Part shown: piece by piece, positions 22,865 through 33,893 of the stretch
How positions within the stretch are numbered: position 1 is the first letter of the stretch
How the letters are laid out: every line of letters begins with the position of its first letter
Assembly (NCBI RefSeq): GCF_932294415.1
Contig: NC_065535.1
Location: forward strand, 96,612,862 to 96,676,861
Length of the DNA stretch: 64,000 nt
DNA from: Quercus robur
Lineage: Eukaryota > Streptophyta > Magnoliopsida > Fagales > Fagaceae
Reading direction: 5' to 3'
Notes under the pieces: model-generated
What the model was told of the DNA's origin: nothing
The model's input: the letters and a program-made list of their open reading frames with translations, nothing else
Database searches by the model: none
Position numbers and translations under genes: made by a program

Positions 22865-24170
22865 CCCGATTTTGCACATTAAGCACCAATATGATGATTA
22901 TCCCTTATTGTCGAAGGTTTCTTGTAGAGTTGTAGTCAAGTTCTTAGCTAGGTGTATGAAAAAAGCCACACTTGGTAGAACATGAGCTTCCAAATTCTCT
23001 GCCTAGGAAATGGGTTCTTATCTCCTCTCAGTGTCTTATAATAACCCTTCACTTGGAAGCCTTGAAACTTCAACGAGATCCATTCCAATTTGTCTTCCTC
23101 CCCATTAGGTAATTTCTTAGTATGTGTATATATATATATATCCTCCATTAATTAAACCATATGTTATAGTTCACAATCTTGCACCTCTCTAATGTATAAT
23201 GGATTCCAATAAAAGCTCCCATTTGTGTTATATATATAATCCGTAACCTCAGTGTCTTTGTCCCAGACAAAAAGAAAGAGGCTAAGATATCTCTCCTTAA
23301 GGAGGTGGGATCTTATACGTACGCCAGCATATAAGACTTATGTCTCGCTGAGTGCATACAAGAATTTCCCCTCCTTAAAGAGTGGTCTTACCATTCCTCA
23401 AATCATGCCAAAAACGTATTCTAGCATTGTCACCAACAACAGATCAGATAAAAGTGAGAAGTTGTTCCATCTTCTTCAAATATTATTCCACAAGCCCACA
23501 CTATAAGGCCCTTTTGCGGTTTGACCTCAACAAAACCACCACCAGAGAAAGCCCCTTTGTATTCTCCATGCCTTTGGCCACGCCTGTAGCTGTAGGCAAC
23601 AAAAGTAAAGATAAGAAAAGTTGGAAATATAGTGATAAACTACTTTTAATAAGGATGAGGTTATGAGTTTAAGGTCCACTAGGTGCATGTGTAACTTCTT
23701 TTTCAAAAAAAAAAAAAGAAAAAAAGAGAAGGTGCATGTGTAACTTATGTATAAAAAAAAGGGGTAATAAGTTTCACCCTTTTTGATAAGGACAATTTCT
23801 TCCTGCCAATCAATCTCTTTTTCATCCTCTCCATGATAAATTGATAATGTCCAAGATGTGCCTTGCCTTGAAGCAAGTTCCCAGAGGCAAACCCAAGTAT
23901 TTCGTAGGAAAAGAGGAAACACGACAGCCATGATGATTGCTTGAAAATTCATAAAAAAATTCAACCCCTCTCCAATTGGCACAATTTCAGTTTCGTTCTC
24001 ATCTATCCTCATACTAGATACTGCCTTAAAACAAATAAGGATACATCTCAAATAGCAAAGTTGAGTTGGGCTTGCATCATAGAAAATGGGTGTATTATCA
24101 ACAAAAATGATATGGGGGATCATCATAGTCACATCCCTAATTTAATAATAAAAAATAAAATAAAATAAAA
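22865..24170 (-). pseudogene. Decayed LINE ORF2: reverse transcriptase to linker region
   Basis: Minus strand, several frames. Near 24060-24130 is the RT catalytic region: 'HIIFVDNTPIFYDASPTQL' in place of the usual F-A-D-D-T motif, followed by 'NETEIVPIG', the conserved plant LINE segment after the catalytic site. Leftward come a remnant of the thumb region (about 23575), then 'LWNNI*RRWNNFSLLSD' (about 23460), 'SFYWNPLYIREVQDCE' (about 23200) and 'EEDKLEWISLKFQGFQVKGYY' (about 23070), in the order expected of ORF2. It is broken by frameshifts, stops and A-rich insertions. The second catalytic Asp is Asn. Inactive and older than the LINE at 6551. Confidence 0.82.
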
Positions 24171-24665
24171 ATAATAAAAAAAAAGAAAGAAGAAAAGAAA
24201 AGATAGAGAATAGTATGAATAACCTTTTTTTTTTTAATTACTAATTTTACACTAGCCTCTGACCATGCACTTATGCTCGTTTTTTGTTTCTCTTTCACAT
24301 TTTTCTTTTTTGTAAGTGTTCAACTCTATCAAAAATAAACCCAAGTTGATATAATCTAAAAAAAAAGAAGTTAGAAGGTGTAAGGAGAGGTGGTGCCTAA
24401 TTTTATGGGATATAGAGAAACATGGTGAAAAAAAAAAAAAAAAAAAAACTGTTTTTATTATTATTTTAAATTTATCTAAAATTTAGGAGTTTTATAGACT
24501 CCACATCTTAGAGTCTATGGCTTTCAGTAGCATTTTCTAAGCTTTTTTCAGCACCCTGTTTTTTTGTGGTGACACCAAGGGAGAAGGAATAATCTGTTGG
24601 AATTTTTCCACTACTCCTAAGCATACGTTTCTGAAAGCTCGAATTTGTGTGAATACACAAGAACT
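24171..24665. other. Gene-free interval
   Basis: A-rich and T-rich low-complexity sequence (for example about 24140-24200 and 24428-24448). No gene. Confidence 0.4.
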
Positions 24666-25694
24666 TGTTTAGACCCCCAATTAAAAGTTATGGCTTGGAT
24701 GTTTTTACTTTAACTTAAACTAAGTGCAGAATAAGAGTAAATGCGAGCGAACAAACAATAAAACTACTCTAAGTCATATTCATTAAATAACAACAATAAA
24801 ATGAAAACTAAAAGAGTAGGGAAGAAGAATGCAAACACAAGATAACACCGAGACGTGTTGTCGAAGAGGAAACCGAAGAACTCGGCGAAAAATCTCTCTG
24901 CCGCCCTCCAAAAGGTAAATTGATCCACTAGAGAATAAGTTGAAGTACACGAATAACAAAAAACCCTCCAAGCCTAGTCTACCCCATGTACTTGAGCCCT
25001 CCAAGCTCTTGCTACCAACTGACTTGACGAAGCCTTGTCTTCTCTAGCTTTCTAGATCACGCAATTCAGCCCGATTGCATCCACCAAACGATTGGCTTCT
25101 TCCAATGCTTCCCAGCAGTACCAAAACCCCCACTTTACACTCAGAATGGGTGTGGTAAGTGTTTGGGCTATCAACCTCTTAAGGATTTGAATATGGAGAG
25201 GTAGGAGTTGAGGAAAACCACAAAGGATTGTGTAGAGGATTATGGGTATAACAATCTCTAATTCCTAAGAGTAATAATATCTAGGGTTTTCTCTCTGAAA
25301 AGCACTCCTTACAATATGTGGGTAATGAGGGTATATATAGTGTAGGTGAAGACATGGTGGAGCAAATATGCCAAAATAGCAAAACAGAATATTTTGCGGG
25401 TATTTCGTGGGAAGGCCTTACCCGCAAATTACTCACGAAAACCAGCTGTCATGACTTATCGCATTCCAGTCATGTGCTCTGCACGTGGCTCACTTCGCGG
25501 GACAGCTTCTCGCGAATCTTCTCGCAAAATCCACTTTGTCTTCAATAAGAGCTTGAGTCTTCACACTCTTTCTCACACACAACCCATACAATAAAATCTC
25601 ACATAAAATACAGGGTAAACATGATTGAACATAATTACAATAAAATTTGGAACGGAATTAAAACCAACACAAAATAGTTATAAATAAAAACTTT
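24666..25694 (-). repeat. LTR-like repeat family R1, copy C
   Basis: Closely parallels 1074-2118 over its length: same start TGTTTAGACCCCC, the 'cgagacgtgtt(g/a)tcgaa' section, 'ggcttcttccaatgcttccca', 'ctagggttttctctc' and a TATA-like 'ggtatatatagtg'. The right end ('aactttaccg') has lost the terminal CA, and no 5-bp flank match is visible. No coding region attached. Confidence 0.6.
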
Positions 25695-26767
25695 ACCGTT
25701 TCCAAGTCCTTAAGGAAGACTTGGTACGGCCCAATTTCTCTTCATGAACAGTTGGAATCATTTCCATATCTTCATCTTTATCCAATTCAAAAATTTCCTT
25801 GACATATATAGATGAACTCACCAACTTATCTCCTAATACTGAGTCTGTTGTTGTGAAAAAGATACTTCTTCTGATTTAACAGACATCACACCTTTTTCTA
25901 CTTTAGAGAGACGAAAGCGTTTCCACATCTCCTCCAAGGACGCATCCATTAGCGAAGATTACTCAATTTGAAGAAAGATATTAATTGTTGCAAGAATGGG
26001 AGGTATAGAGAAGGGAGATTTAGCAAGGAATAAAATTCCTTACAACAATCAGGTATCACCGAATGGATAAGGGGGATGGGGGATCAAACAAAGAACATAA
26101 ATCCCCTATGACAATCTGGTATCACAGATTGGAAGAGTTTGGATCTTGCGTGAAAAAACACTAGTTGTGGCTTCCACTTTTCAAGACCTAAGGGAGTCTA
26201 GGAGAGAGAAGTTTTTATCCTAGTATAGATACTTACATCTTCTAAATAGATTAAGTTGAGGATACTTAATTTGCATATGAAAAATTAGGAATCTAAATAA
26301 GGAAAATCCCTTAAATAGTAGTAAGATAGATTAAACAACCATGACTCCACGAACTAAAGACTCGGGGCTTATTCTAACAAACCCAAAATTACATATCAAT
26401 ACCGACTAAAACAACTCTACCAATCCCATGCAAAAGCAGCCCCCATTACTACACATCTCCTAACCAAGCACGTAATGCACTACATATCACTCCTAGTATC
26501 CTACATGAATTCTGATGACCCACAACCCAAATTCATCTATGTACGTATCACAAAATCATGACTCGTGACATACTAGTAAAATTTTTCTCTAAAGTTTATA
26601 ATTCACGTGGTGAATACGAGCTTGAGCTACTTAAATTCAATGGGGAAAAAGGACCTTTGAGTTACTTTTATTTTATATTTGAAACATTAATATAAATAAC
26701 AAATTATCATTACTTGCTTTATTACTCAAATAAAAAAAATTTAACTTTTTCCAAAAAAATAAATTAA
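25695..26767. other. Gene-free interval with a Helitron 5'-end remnant
   Basis: No gene recognised. At about 26275-26336 the complement resembles the Helitron 5' terminus at 56404 ('tactactatttaagggatttt...gattcct'), so a degraded minus-strand copy is likely. Confidence 0.4.
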
Positions 26768-27792
26768 GGGTAAATTATATAAATGGTCTTTAACCTTTAG
26801 ACCTTACGTCAATTTAGTCCTTAACTTTTCAATGATATGTCAATTTGGTTTCTACTATTAACTCTTGAACGGAAATTACTAACATGTCTAACGGACTAAA
26901 TAAAAAAAATTATTTCTCTGCAATGTAAGCAGACATCTCAAATGCCACCTCATATTACAAAATCCAAAGAACAAAATGGAATCATGCCTCTGCCTCAACA
27001 AATCAAACCAAACCCCAAAATCACAAATCAAATCATTGTAATGCACACAGAGAATAAGAACAAATGCTCTTTCTTTTTCTTTCTTTTTTGGCAGAATGGA
27101 ACAAATGCTCAAAAGCTTATATTCCAATCAACAAATTAAACAAAATCCAGTCCCAACACAAACTCCAAGACCACAAATTCAAAGTAAACAATCACAGCAA
27201 CACATTTCCACACACAGCACAAAAGCTCAATTTCAACCAATGCCCAATTCAACCCAATACCAAAATCTCCCATCTTTGTGCCAATTCAATAAAATCCCGC
27301 ATCACAAATATTCAAAACAAAACCACAATGAGAGAGAGAGAGAGAGAGAGTCCTCACCAGAACCGCCAATCCTCACCATCTACAACCTTCGTTATCGACC
27401 AAAATGTGAAGAAGCTGTTGTGTGTTGTGGTTTTGAGTGATGAGGGATGGTCTGATTATCGAATGAGAGAGTTAGGGATTTTTAAACTTTGATCCCAAAT
27501 AGGACTTGCGAGAGGCAGGGCATGCTTCTATTTTGTTCTTTGTTTTGTTTTTTGTTTTTTGTTTTTTTTTTAATGTAATATGATGTGGCATTCTAGGTGT
27601 CCGCCTGCGTGCCAAAGAAATAATTTTTTATTCAATCCGTTAGACATGTCAGCAAATTCTGTCCAAGAGTTAATAGTAGGGAATAAATTGACACAACAAC
27701 AAAAGGTTAGAAATCAAATTAACACAATTTAAAGGTTATGGATCAAATTAACACAAGGTGTAAAGATTACAAACCATTTATGTAATCTACCC
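26768..27792. mobile_element. Mutator-like non-autonomous element, about 200-bp TIRs
   Basis: A 1025-bp element. Left end GGGTAAATTATATAAATGG and right complement GGGTAGATTACATAAATGG start inverted repeats that can be followed for about 200 bp, including 'actattaactcttg(a/g)ac(g/a)ga' and 'acatgtctaacgga'. Flanks share AAAAATAAATTA on both sides (within 26755-26766 and 27793-27804), compatible with a 9-12-bp duplication. The interior (27060-27490) has small open frames and an (AG)n tract but no transposase. Confidence 0.85.
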
Positions 27793-27882
27793 AAAAATAA
27801 ATTATAAGCCCATGTATAGATAATCTTCATTGATGAAAAGAGTCTCATCTGTAAAGTCTTTTTCTAAGATTGTGAAATACTA

Positions 27883-28308
27883 TTGCTTTGAATTTGTATT
27901 TTAATCTTGTGAGTTCGCCCACTAACATTTCATGTTAAATATTAATATTGGTACACCATGTTGAATATGCTAGTATAGATGCGGAAGCAGAAGCATAAAG
28001 TATATGATACAATAACACACAAGGGTTACGTGGTTCAGCTTAACGGCCAACATCCATGAAGAAAACCCTAAAGGGATACATCAATAATATATTAGAGTGT
28101 AGTACAAATCTTGTGTTACAATGAACCATAACATATGTATATATAGTAGACTAAACCCTAGACTAATAGACTTTTAGTGCAAGTAGGAGGATTGGCTTGC
28201 ACATAAAATAGAATTAGACTTGGACCTATGCTAATGGACTAATATATCTCTAACACCGTTGCTTTGAATTTGTATTTTAATCTTGTGAGTTCGTCCACTA
28301 ACATTTCA
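27883..28308. mobile_element. TGTTA...TAACA insertion between 50-bp direct repeats
   Basis: A 50-bp segment (27883-27932, from 'ttgctttgaatttg' to 'actaacatttca') is repeated with one mismatch at 28259-28308. Between them a 323-bp block, 27933-28255, begins TGTTA and ends TAACA and includes 'ggttacgtggttcagc'. It looks like a small LTR or TRIM-like piece. The repeats are far longer than an LTR-element target duplication. The block lies just upstream of the NLR gene. Confidence 0.6.
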
Positions 28309-28404
28309 GTGGAATCTAGTTGGCATCTTTGGACCAACCATGCCCTTGTTGTGTTGTTAACTATAATTTAATCCTTATATCATTGAACTGAAAAGTTAGT
28401 CTTC

Positions 28405-28461
28405 ATTTTGCATTTTGAATTTCTGTCAACGTCTTAAATTTTATTTTGTTGTACCACAGGT
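28405..28461 (+). promoter_or_regulatory. Probable 5'UTR intron acceptor before the NLR start
   Basis: T-rich sequence followed by 'ttgttgtaccacag' ends at 28459, two bases before the NLR ATG. This looks like a 3' splice site, so the NLR probably has a leader intron. The donor was not located. Confidence 0.45.
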
Positions 28462-31311
28462 ATGTCGGGAACAGAGATAGTAGGTTCTGCAGTTGCAGCT
28501 GAGGTGTACAAAGATGGGAAACGGATTGTCAATAACATAAATCAGACTGTTAATTATGCGCGTGACCTGAAAAAACACTATAAAAGGTTAACAGATATTG
28601 CAGAGAAGCTATCTGCTAGAAAGGAAGATACAGTGGCTGAAGCAAACAAATATAAGACGAAACAGTTCACTAGAGAATGCCAAGGTTGGATGTCTACAGT
28701 CACGAAGAGTGAAGAAGATGTGCAAAAACTGAAAACCAAGTACGAGAAAGTACGAGGTAAAAAGCGGTTATGGAGGGTTTTTCACCATCGTTTCCGTGCA
28801 AAACTTAGCAAAAGCATGGCAGAGAAGTGCGATGAGCTACATAACCTCTGGTCAGAGGCAAAATTTGAGAGGGGAATGATAGTTGAGAAACCGCCAGAAC
28901 GTGTGAGAATTATGCATGCACCCAAAATAGAAGACAAGCCATCACTCCACTGCGTTGTTGAAGATATATTGAGCCTCCTAAGAGATGGGAATGTTAAAAA
29001 AATTGGACTTTGGGGAATGGTAGGAATCGGGAAAACAACAATAATGCAGAACTTAAATGACAATGAAGATATTGCTAGAATGTTTGATATTGTCATATGG
29101 GTTCATGTATCACAAGATTGGAGTGTAGAAAAGTTGCAACATGTAATTATAGATCGGCTAAAATTGAATATGGAAGGCATCACTAATGTTGATGAAATTG
29201 CTTGGAGAATATCTATGGAGTTGGAATGCAAGAGGTATCTACTTCTTTTGGATGAAGTTTGGGACATTCTGGATCTAAAAAAGATAGGAATCTATGACAA
29301 CCAAAAGGATAGCAAGGTGGTATTGGCGACTAGATATCGTCACATTTGTCGTGAAATGGATGCGTTGATTAATGTGAAACGAATGTCTAAAGAAGATGCA
29401 TGGAAAATGTTTAAGGAGAAAGTCGGTCAAAATATAAATATTTCAGGTGTTGAGCCAATAGCCAAGCTAGTTGTTCGTGAGTGTGCTGGTTTGCCGCTCT
29501 TAATAGATAGGGTAGCAAGCACCTTCAGAAGAAAGGATAACTTCCACCTGTGGCATGATGGATTAATGCGTTTGCAAAGATGGCGTAGTATCAAAGTCCA
29601 AGGCATGGATGAATTGATTGAGTTTTTAAAGTTTTGTTATGAAGATTTAGATGCTGACAATAAAAAATCTTGTTTTTTGTACACTGCATTATATCCTGAA
29701 GACTATGACATATATATAGATTATTTGTTGGAATGTTGGAAAGCTGAAGGTTTTATTCATGATGCTGATGATTTTATATTTGCACGTGGTAAAGGGCATA
29801 CAATATTGGACGAACTTATCAAAGTATCTTTGCTAGAGAGGAGCAAGAAGATGAATCATGTAAGTATGAACAAAGTGTTGCGGAATATGGCCCTTAAAAT
29901 TTCTTCCCAAAGCGAAGATTTTAAGATTTTGGTGAAAACCCAAGAGGAGCTACAAGAGCCCCCCAATGAGGAAGAATGGCAGCAGGTAAATCGAATCTCC
30001 TTGATGGATAGCAAATTGTGCATTTTACCAGAATTGCCAGATTGCAACAATCTTAAAACATTGCTGCTACAAAAAAATAATGACCTGAAAGTGATTCCTC
30101 ATAGATTCTTTACATACATGCAAAATCTACTAGTTCTAGACTTACACGGCACTGGAATTAAGTCATTACCATCATCTGTGCCTTGCTTGACGTGTTTAAG
30201 AGCATTGTATCTGAATTCTTGCATCAATTTAATAGGGCTTAAGTACTTAGAAGAACTAAAGCATCTTGAGGTGCTTGATATTCGACGAACTGGGATTAAT
30301 CATTTACCAATTCAAATTGGATATTTGATTCAGTTGAAGTGTTTACGTATGTCCTTGTCAAATTTTGGCTTGGGAAAATCAGGGGATGTTGAATGTCATC
30401 AAAATGTCTTTTCAAATCTTTCTTTATTGGAAGAACTAAGAATTGATGTAGATCCGAACAATCGAAGGTGGGAGGGAGTTGTAAAGCCTATTACAGAGGA
30501 GGTGGCTACCTTGAAATGTTTGACTTCTCTTTCAATTTTCTTTCCCGATGTGGACTGCCTTAGGAGTTTTATCTCGACAAGCCCATTGTGGAAGGAAATG
30601 CACTTCACATTCCACTTTTCTGTTGGTTATCATGACTCATCAAGTTATCATATTCTAGATTGTTTTGAATATCAAATCAGGAAGTGTTTCAAGCTTGCAA
30701 ATGGTGAAGGGGTAAATCCTGCAATTTCAGAGGTTCTTGCAAATTCTGAAACATTTGAATTGATTGGTCATAAAGGAGCTTCAAGATTATCAGATTTTGG
30801 TATTGGAAATATCAATAAAATGCGAGGTTGTTTAATTGAAGGCTGCGATGATATTGAAACAATTATTGATGGTGATAGCGAAAGAAGAAGTGCACTAGAA
30901 AACTTGGAAAAGATGTACATATATAATGTCCCAAAATTAGAAAGCATATGGGAAGGTCCAGTACATAGTGGAAGCCTAGCTAAACTAACAAGTTTAATCT
31001 TAAAGAAATGTCCGAAGTTGAAAAAAATATTCTCCAATGAGTTTGAACTCAAGGTGCTTCCCAAACTGAAAACGCTAGAGCTCTATGATCTTCCAGAAGT
31101 GGAAAGCATTTGTACTGATGACTCATTGGAGTGGCCAGCTTTAGAGAATATTAAGATATCCAGGTGCCAATCGTTGACAAGATTGCCTTTCAACTGTGAG
31201 AACTCAGTCAAATTGAGATGTATTGAATGCCAACAATCATGGTGGAGTGCGTTGGTATGGAATGAAGATACTATTGAACAAAGATTACGGTCTATATGCA
31301 TTTTCAACTAG
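28462..31311 (+). CDS. CC-NBS-LRR disease resistance protein (RPS2/RPS5-like CNL)
   Basis: Intracellular immune receptor of the plant CNL class, expected to detect pathogen effectors directly or through a guarded host protein and trigger a cell-death response. The 949-residue protein is one exon. Residues 1-160 form a coiled-coil region of the RPS2/RPS5 or At4g27220 type. The NB-ARC domain has a P-loop GMVGIGKTT (185-193), FDIVIWVHVS after it, kinase-2 LLLLDEVWD, RNBS-B VVLATR, and GLPL as AGLPL. RNBS-D is CFLYTALYPED. The winged-helix MHD motif reads M469-N470-K471 instead of MHD. About a dozen LRRs follow (from about 510), ending in a CLIEGCDDIE...-type C-terminal repeat region. The length is normal for the class and the frame is open, so it is probably functional. 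The start was chosen because it opens the CC domain and follows a splice-acceptor-like sequence. A fragment of a duplicated copy lies downstream. Confidence 0.95.
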   Translation: MSGTEIVGSAVAAEVYKDGKRIVNNINQTVNYARDLKKHYKRLTDIAEKLSARKEDTVAEANKYKTKQFTRECQGWMSTVTKSEEDVQKLKTKYEKVRGKKRLWRVFHHRFRAKLSKSMAEKCDELHNLWSEAKFERGMIVEKPPERVRIMHAPKIEDKPSLHCVVEDILSLLRDGNVKKIGLWGMVGIGKTTIMQNLNDNEDIARMFDIVIWVHVSQDWSVEKLQHVIIDRLKLNMEGITNVDEIAWRISMELECKRYLLLLDEVWDILDLKKIGIYDNQKDSKVVLATRYRHICREMDALINVKRMSKEDAWKMFKEKVGQNINISGVEPIAKLVVRECAGLPLLIDRVASTFRRKDNFHLWHDGLMRLQRWRSIKVQGMDELIEFLKFCYEDLDADNKKSCFLYTALYPEDYDIYIDYLLECWKAEGFIHDADDFIFARGKGHTILDELIKVSLLERSKKMNHVSMNKVLRNMALKISSQSEDFKILVKTQEELQEPPNEEEWQQVNRISLMDSKLCILPELPDCNNLKTLLLQKNNDLKVIPHRFFTYMQNLLVLDLHGTGIKSLPSSVPCLTCLRALYLNSCINLIGLKYLEELKHLEVLDIRRTGINHLPIQIGYLIQLKCLRMSLSNFGLGKSGDVECHQNVFSNLSLLEELRIDVDPNNRRWEGVVKPITEEVATLKCLTSLSIFFPDVDCLRSFISTSPLWKEMHFTFHFSVGYHDSSSYHILDCFEYQIRKCFKLANGEGVNPAISEVLANSETFELIGHKGASRLSDFGIGNINKMRGCLIEGCDDIETIIDGDSERRSALENLEKMYIYNVPKLESIWEGPVHSGSLAKLTSLILKKCPKLKKIFSNEFELKVLPKLKTLELYDLPEVESICTDDSLEWPALENIKISRCQSLTRLPFNCENSVKLRCIECQQSWWSALVWNEDTIEQRLRSICIFN

Positions 31312-31600
31312 TCTTTTCGGCTTCAGATTTCTTCACGGTAACTCTTTTGTGTAAGGTAATGGTAGAAATGTTTGTTCCATCAACTTTTTTGGTTTGTGAG
31401 ATTTAAAATTTTCGTGTTCTTCCTTTTCAAGATCACATATGAATATGAGTGTATCAATTATCTTGACATGTGTGATTGTTTAGTATTTGTGATACATAAA
31501 TGTTAGAAAGAAACCTTTGTTGTGGGTGGTCATGATTGTCTCAAATTTGTAATGAAAAATTTTGAACTTTTAAATTATACTATTAAAGGGATAGTCAAAA
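31312..31600 (+). other. NLR 3' flank, copy 1
   Basis: Putative 3'UTR and flank. The block with 'atgtttgttccatcaactttttt', 'gtgtgattgtttagtatttgtgatacat' and 'atgattgtctcaaatttgtaatg' is repeated at 32100-32345, and its later part again at 40580-40830, showing local duplication of the NLR 3' region. Confidence 0.6.
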
Positions 31601-31739
31601 CTACCTTAGGTATTTTATCAATGATGAGATTGTGAATAATGGAAAATTTTCTCTTATGGAAAATGTTGCTTCTATAAAGCATTTAAGAAGGTCATGTATG
31701 TTGGATTTGGAAGCATGGTTTGACTAACAACTTTAACTT

Positions 31740-32082
31740 TATGCAGATGTCCAAAGTTGATTGAATAGCTTGAATTGAATAATGTCCTGAAATCTGAGAG
31801 AATACTATGGGTTGTAACCTGGTGTGCTTTCAAGTCTAAAGATGCTTGTGCTTTCTGGTCTTCTAAGAGCAAAAAGCGCTTGGATCAATGACTCATTGAA
31901 GTTGCCAACTTTAGAGAGAATTACGATATCCGTGTGCTAGTAATTGATAAGATTGTGCTTCAACAATGAGAATCCGATCATTTTGAGATGTGCTGAAGGC
32001 CATCAGTCATGGTGGAGTGCGTTGGTTGGCAAGAAGATGCCATTGAACAAAGATTATGGTCTATATGCATGTTCAACTAACC
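31740..32082 (+). pseudogene. NLR 3'-terminal LRR fragment (tandem duplicate)
   Basis: Matches the last 300 or so bases of the intact NLR about 770 bp upstream: 'ccaaagttgattgaa', then 'tgactcattgaagttgccaactttagag', and finally the terminal block (31990-32082) that is almost identical to the gene's end (CQQSWWSALV... region, then 'tatatgcatgttcaactaa'). Frameshifts and stops break it, and the NB-ARC and most LRRs are absent. It is the remnant of a tandem duplicate, probably left by unequal crossing over in a former NLR cluster. Confidence 0.85.
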
Positions 32083-32229
32083 ATTCTTCTTCGCAGCATT
32101 TCTTCTATGTAAGCTAGTCGTATAAATGTTTTCTCCATCTACTTTTGGTTTGCTAGATTTAAAATTTTTATTATGTCCTTTTCGAGATAACATATGATTG
32201 TTGTGAGTTTGTTTATTATCTTAATATGT

Positions 32230-32533
32230 GTGATTATTTAGTATTTATGATACATGAATGTTAGATTCAAACCTTCCTTATTGGAGTTAATGATTGTCTC
32301 AAGTCTTTTGTGAATTTTTTTTAACATTTTAAATTATGCCATTTTAGATGGTAATCTGCCTTTACTTAAGTTTTGGGTAGCCGTCAACAAAAAAAAAAAA
32401 CATTTTGGCAGCCAAATCTACCCTTTTCTTATATTTCTAAGCTGTTTAGAAAAGATCGAAAATTTGATAGTTCATGATTGCCTGATTTTGCCACAACTTC
32501 ATCTTGCCTAAAATGTTATGAGTATTATTTAAA
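32230..32533 (+). repeat. NLR 3' flank, copy 2
   Basis: Continuation of the duplicated flank. The part from 'atgttagattcaaacc' (32258) to 'cttcatcttgcctaaaatg' (32515) aligns with 40587-40805. The match stops where a Helitron-like end begins (32534). Confidence 0.7.
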
Positions 32534-32580
32534 CTAGTTGTAGACCCACGTGATGCGCAGAAAAATATGATATGATTATT
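32534..32580 (-). mobile_element. Helitron-like 3' terminus (minus strand)
   Basis: On the minus strand the sequence reads '...gcgcatcacgtgggtctacaactag' and is followed by T, as expected of a Helitron 3' end (CTAG then T). A closely similar terminus is at 47916. Homology to the sister NLR flank at 40.8 kb ends at this point. The 5' end was not identified, so the extent of the element to the right is unknown. Confidence 0.5.
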
Positions 32581-33602
32581 TTTTATTGGATAATTATTGA
32601 ATTAATATATTAGATTGTATATTTTTAAAAATTCAATATGTGTTGTTTGAATTTATGTTTTAAATTAGAAGTTTTTTGTAGTGTAACAAAATATATTTTG
32701 TAATTAGGTATTATGTATAGTGAGATATATATGAAAACATAATGTAATAATTTTTTTTTTTTTAAATTGATAGTGTGGGGGAACTATTAGACCAAGTTGT
32801 AACTATATACACTTTGTTATTGCAATACAGATGTATGTGATTCAACTTTTATAGATATATTTTTCTCCAAAACATAGATCCACTTCTTTTTCTTCTTCAC
32901 AATGGAAACTAAGTGGAAAAGTAAATAAAGATAACTATGCAATAGATCATTATCAATAAATCATATATCATAAAATGGAAATATAAAATAAAATAAACTG
33001 CAAAAAGAAAAAGTTCCTTAAGTATCTATACATAAAAACATTAATAGCATAATGATGCTTTAAATTAAATTAAATTTTATCTTATTCTCTTTTTGGCATT
33101 TTCAGTAAAGATGATCAACTAAGTAAAAGCTTATCAAGAAAATTCAGATTAACTAAAAATTTGATGGTGGAGATACTAATTATTTGTAATAAAATGACCA
33201 AAATAAAAATAACAAATAGATTTGAGAAAAACCCATAAGATTTCTAAAAGAAATTTTACCAAACACATGGGATGCAATGCAACAACACAAAATTACTACA
33301 CTGAATATTTTTTTGACTTTTTTGATACTCTACAAATAAAACAACTTTATTTACTTTTTGTCACAATATAGGCTATAGAGCGATTACAATGTTTATTATA
33401 ATCTACCCCCCTTGAGGTTATTTTATAAGCACTTTGATTGAAATCAAAATATGCTTTTTATTTCTTTTTTATTTTTTGCCCAAAGGCAAGTCAGCCTACC
33501 AAATAATCCAAATGATTATCATAAGGGCCTACTACCATAGAGCAATTTTTGGTAAATGTTTGTTATATCAAACATTTGGTGATATTTTAGACTTAGATAT
33601 CA

Positions 33603-33893
33603 TAGATTCGGCTTCTCAACATAAGCTAAATGTCTCTCCATAATAAGTCTAATAAGGGGATTCTCCACAACATCACCAACTTGAGTCTTGTAATGACAAA
33701 TTGATATCTTTTCATTGCTTGTAACAACTACAACCTCGTCTTTGCGAGTTAAAAGCTCATTTGCCACAACCATATGTATCTTGTACTTTTTGAGAGTCAT
33801 ATCAGCCTTCTCCAAAAGTATTTGTATATCTATCTCTAGTTGTTTAATCAAGCAGAGGAAAACTTTCAGTCCCATTTCATTATAAAATAACAA
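33603..33893 (-). pseudogene. C-terminal fragment resembling phosphopantothenate-cysteine ligase
   Basis: An open minus-strand stretch of about 97 codons ends in TGA. It contains 'ILLEKADMTLKKYKIHMVVA', 'NELLTRKDEVVVV' and, near the end, 'VGDVVENPLIRLIMERH'. This agrees with my memory of the C-terminus of plant phosphopantothenate-cysteine ligase, the coenzyme A pathway enzyme that joins cysteine to 4'-phosphopantothenate in the cytosol. Only the last third or less of the enzyme would be present. The substrate-binding N-terminal part is missing and the sequence to the right does not continue it, so it is a gene fragment, possibly captured by the Helitron whose 3' end lies at 32534 on the same strand. 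The identification rests on recall and is moderately sure. Confidence 0.5.

Noticed and set aside
23527-24132. A 201-codon minus-strand frame as a possible membrane protein
   Set aside because: Its first part is LINE reverse transcriptase and the hydrophobic part is a translated A/T tract.
27064-27492. Two overlapping frames of 142 and 114 codons
   Set aside because: They lie in the interior of a Mutator-like element, have low-complexity composition and show no domain; a captured gene fragment cannot be excluded.
28782-31307. Several minus-strand frames of 64-104 codons opposite the NLR gene
   Set aside because: Antisense shadows of a well-supported coding region.
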